Assembly: GCA_951394405.1 (NCBI GenBank)
Contig: OX596339.1
Location: 1,054,001 to 1,118,000 of the forward strand
Direction of reading: 5' to 3'
Source of the DNA: Coprinellus micaceus
Taxonomy: Eukaryota; Basidiomycota; Agaricomycetes; Agaricales; Psathyrellaceae
Length of the DNA stretch: 64,000 nt
The translations under genes and the position numbers were made by a program. Positions 61,246-64,000 of the stretch are shown in pieces; the stretch's first letter is position 1, and the number at the start of each line of letters is the position of its first letter. The notes beneath the pieces were generated by a model that saw nothing but the letters and a program-made list of their open reading frames with translations, searched no databases and was not told where the DNA came from.

Positions 61246-63069
61246 ATGGCCCTCAAGTGGAAGCTGCTGCCAAGCCCTAGCAATGCGAAGGATGAGCAAT
61301 ACCAAGGAGATGCCATTCGGCGAGCTGGCTTGACAGTCCGGATCGCGAGGGTGTTCTCGAAGTCGTCTAATAATGGATCGAAGCAGGAGATCGTGCAGAC
61401 GGCCCCTTTTCTGAGCCTCCCATACGAGTTGTTGGAACAAATTTTAGACGCGGTATGTCTTGACGTTCCTGCTCGTGAGCTTGGCGACTGAGTTCACTTC
61501 AGGTTGAGTCCAAGAACGACTTGTGCAGATTGCGAAGCACTTGCGGCCTCCTGAACGAGTACCTCCAGTCCCGCGTCTTCGAGGAGCTTATCATCGACTC
61601 AGCCTCGCGCGGCTCGCACAACACAGGGCACCTCCTCCGCGCCCTTGCGTCGGGGAAGGCACCGTGCTGCCAATTGACGACGACCCTGCGAATCTCCAAC
61701 CTCCTCATATTCTCCTCGCCTTCGCAAAGTCATTGGCAGAATCCCAATGTCGACGAGACGCTCCAGCCGTTGAAGGAGCATTATATCCTGCCGGCTCTGA
61801 AAGGCCTACGCAATTTGAAGCGCGTGTAGTGAGTACCCCACGGTGTCATGGAGTGTCGTCATCTGAAGGTTTCTTGCAGCTGGGACTTGAAGGTCAAGGA
61901 CCCGTATACGACTATGGCTGAGGGGCTGGCGGCTATTCCATCCCTGGAAGAGCTGCACATCACCTTCAACCACTGGACCGCCAACTCCATGTTCCCCTTC
62001 GACAAGTTCTCGGGGTTGCGTGTCCTGGACGTTGAAGAACCCGAAATTACGCGCCGCCATCCATTTTTTACAATCGCCAGCATTCGAAAAGCAATCACCG
62101 CTTCCCCTCAGCTTTCAGACCTTCGTCTTCAAGTCCCTACCGTTGGAGAAATGCCAACGCTAGACGATGTAATCGCCCCTCTGACAGTCATCCGGCTCAA
62201 ACGACTCCGAACGTTGGACAGTGCATGCGCTTCGTTTAGCATGTGCTCAGATGCCCTATCCGCCCTCACCTCTATCGAGATTGCCAACCAAAGCGAAGCC
62301 TACACCTCCCCTCTCTGGGCCGCCTTGGGGCGTAACCACGTTCACCTGTGTTCCGTGGGCGTACAAGCGTTGACGAGGGGTCTTCTTGCGTATCTGGAGA
62401 GTTACTCGGGCTTACAGGACATACACATCAAGTTCGGCCTGTCTACCTCCCCAGCAGAATGTAAGGGCCTGCTTTCGAGATTTTTCTTGGATGTCCTGCC
62501 CAAGCACTGGCTATCGCTGTCCACGATTTGGGTGGACGTTCACCCATATCGCGACTGTTTCCAGACAAAGCACCCTTGTTCCCTGAGTACGGAGCACTTG
62601 GAGGCAATCTTGCAGTGCCCCGTGCTTTCGACGCTCTCTGTCGTCGTTTATCAACCTAGGAATAACGGTCATTTGTTTGAGTATGGCGCTGTCAGAGTGG
62701 TGTGTGGAAATTGCTTTTTTCCCTCCTGCAGCTAACTGACTCCAAACATTTGAATAGCGCGAACTCCTGGTCGCTGTAGTCAATCTGCCCCGACTTCGAC
62801 ACCTATATATCACCCCTTCCTGGTTCTACGACTCCAGAGCAGGGCATGATCTTCAAGCTCAGCGGAGCCAGGTGAAAGGAGCCATGCTGGAGGATATTCA
62901 GGCCATGGAGGTTCAGGACTTGGATACGTTCAAGTTCTCTGTGCAGGTTGTGGATACTCACCTCGCTGTCACGCGTAGGGACGTCGATGGCAAGCGTAAC
63001 TATATGTTCGCTGTAGCCGCTGCGCCTGCTTCTAGAACGGATTCAGACTCTTCTGTTCATGCTCCTTGA
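61246..63069 (+). CDS. F-box-like/leucine-rich protein, divergent subfamily II member
   Basis: Exons 61246-61452, 61503-61828, 61880-62699, 62758-63069; 554 residues. Start taken at 61246 (GACCATGG context); an in-frame ATG at 61126 would add 40 residues. The F-box core FLSLPYELLEQIL ends exon 1 and RLRSTCGLLNEYL begins exon 2. Repeats such as LEELHITFNHW and GLQDIHIKFGL follow. The intron phases 0-2-0 are the same as in the six other subfamily II members, though sequence identity is low, so common origin is likely. The last exon (LPRLRHLYITPSWF, NYMFAVAAAPASR) is unlike relatives. All splice sites are canonical. Confidence 0.78.
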
Positions 63070-63865
63070 TAACTACTATCTCATAGACATTCCTTACGCA
63101 CGCTGCTTTGCCTCTCGTCTTTGGTATCTCCTGACCTCCCTGTCTTTTTTGCCCTTTCCCCCCATCTCCTCATGTCCCAATACCTCTATCTCTTACCCTT
63201 CAATCGTTATGCCACATTCCCTTCATCAGGCTCGCGTCTATACTTGGTGCGCTTACTGTGGCCATCAATCGTGTCCCCTCCTCTCTTTCTACGACTCTAC
63301 ACCGCTCCTCTTTCCGCCCTCACCCCCGGGGTAACTCTTCTTCTATGCACTTTATCGCCATTGGGTACTTTATTCTTGGGTCTAATGACGTTTGTACAAT
63401 GTTATGATGTTGCTTCTCCTCACCTGGCTCCAGCTCTCTGGAATTGGAAGGACGTATTGACGACCTGCCGCCCTCGCCGACGGCTCTTCGAGCTCCTTAG
63501 CCCTGACGGATGCCAGTGAATTCGACCATAGATGATCCAGGCTCCATCCCCGGACGGAGGCAGTAGGTGGCTGTTCGAGGGGGGCTCGGCTAGATTCCCA
63601 TGCTTTATGTCTTGAACCACACGCACATCCTCTCAACTGTCAGAATGTTGCCCTTCAAGGCATAAAACCTGAAGCCTACGATGTCGTCGTGCAACCGTGT
63701 ATTGGTCGCCAGCAAGAGCTCAACAGAAGTCTTGTTTCAGCGCGCATTTGTTGTTGCAGTAGAACTTGGAAGATAGCCCTAAACGGCACAGAACATCGGC
63801 GGTGAACGAAGCACTCGACTTTATTCTCGACATCGACAACGAAGGCACGAAGTTAACCAACAACC
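63070..63865. other. intergenic, 3' flank of the F-box gene and promoter of the last gene
   Basis: T/C-rich up to about 63450. No gene seen. Confidence 0.45.
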
Positions 63866-64000
63866 ATGGCCATGGCGTCGTCTCAGCCAATGCCAATGCC
63901 CGAGCCTATGAATGCCTCGCCCCACCACTCGAAGGTCAAGGTTTCGATTACCTTGGCGGATCGAATGGTCGTCGCTGGGGGCTTCGTCGCTGGGAAGGTC
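63866..64000 (+). CDS. N-terminal part of a gene cut by the window edge (possibly arrestin-related)
   Basis: A frame starts at ATG 63866 (CAACCATGG context) and stays open for 45 codons to the edge. After a Met/Pro/Ser-rich start the sequence HHSKVKVSITLADRMVVAGG and FVAGKV looks like the first beta strands of fungal arrestin-fold trafficking adaptors, which begin with a similar VxxSLxxPxFxAGGxVxG pattern. This is pattern memory only; too little is visible to be sure. Confidence 0.45.
   Translation, partial: MAMASSQPMPMPEPMNASPHHSKVKVSITLADRMVVAGGFVAGKV

Overview
The window is nuclear DNA of a filamentous basidiomycete, most likely an Agaricomycete. Supporting signs are numerous 50-70 nt GT-AG introns with RYTRAY-like branch points, a large lineage-specific F-box family, a secreted AA9 copper monooxygenase, a homologue of the basidiomycete 'macrofage activating glycoprotein', and a CaaX-type lipopeptide pheromone precursor. 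No rRNA, tRNA, CRISPR array or recognisable transposon was found.

Layout. (1) 0-6.6 kb: four F-box genes on the minus strand (one cut by the window edge, one a pseudogene). (2) 7-12 kb: a secreted ricin-type-lectin glycoprotein, a 57-residue basic protein, SDHC (complex II membrane anchor) and a 42-residue pheromone precursor. (3) 12.06-14.26 kb: no gene seen, one strong hairpin. (4) 14.3-20.4 kb: three plus-strand F-box genes of the nearly intronless type. (5) 20.7-26.5 kb: a secreted protein of unknown function and a mucin-like single-pass membrane protein. (6) 27.8-33.5 kb: three tandem F-box genes of a second, four-exon type. (7) 34-46 kb: a paralogue of the secreted protein, three low-complexity proteins and another F-box copy. 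(8) 48-63 kb: four more F-box copies around an unrecognised gene, an AA9 LPMO and a mitochondrial ICT1-like release factor. (9) The right edge holds the start of a further gene.

At least 15 F-box genes or remnants occupy nearly half the window. Subfamily I (genes at 0-20 kb) is a single long exon, sometimes with an acidic C-terminus. Subfamily II (27-63 kb) has four exons with identical intron phases 0-2-0. Five members carry frameshifts or an in-frame stop while all non-F-box genes read cleanly, which suggests birth-and-death evolution of putative SCF substrate receptors. The unifying non-coding signal is an octamer, GGGCGCTT (either orientation), found 17 times by eye in intergenic DNA, mostly 60-250 bp upstream of start codons of quite different genes.

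All exon structures were deduced by hand from reading frames, splice signals and comparison of paralogues within the window. No database search was possible, so names rest on motifs that I recognise.
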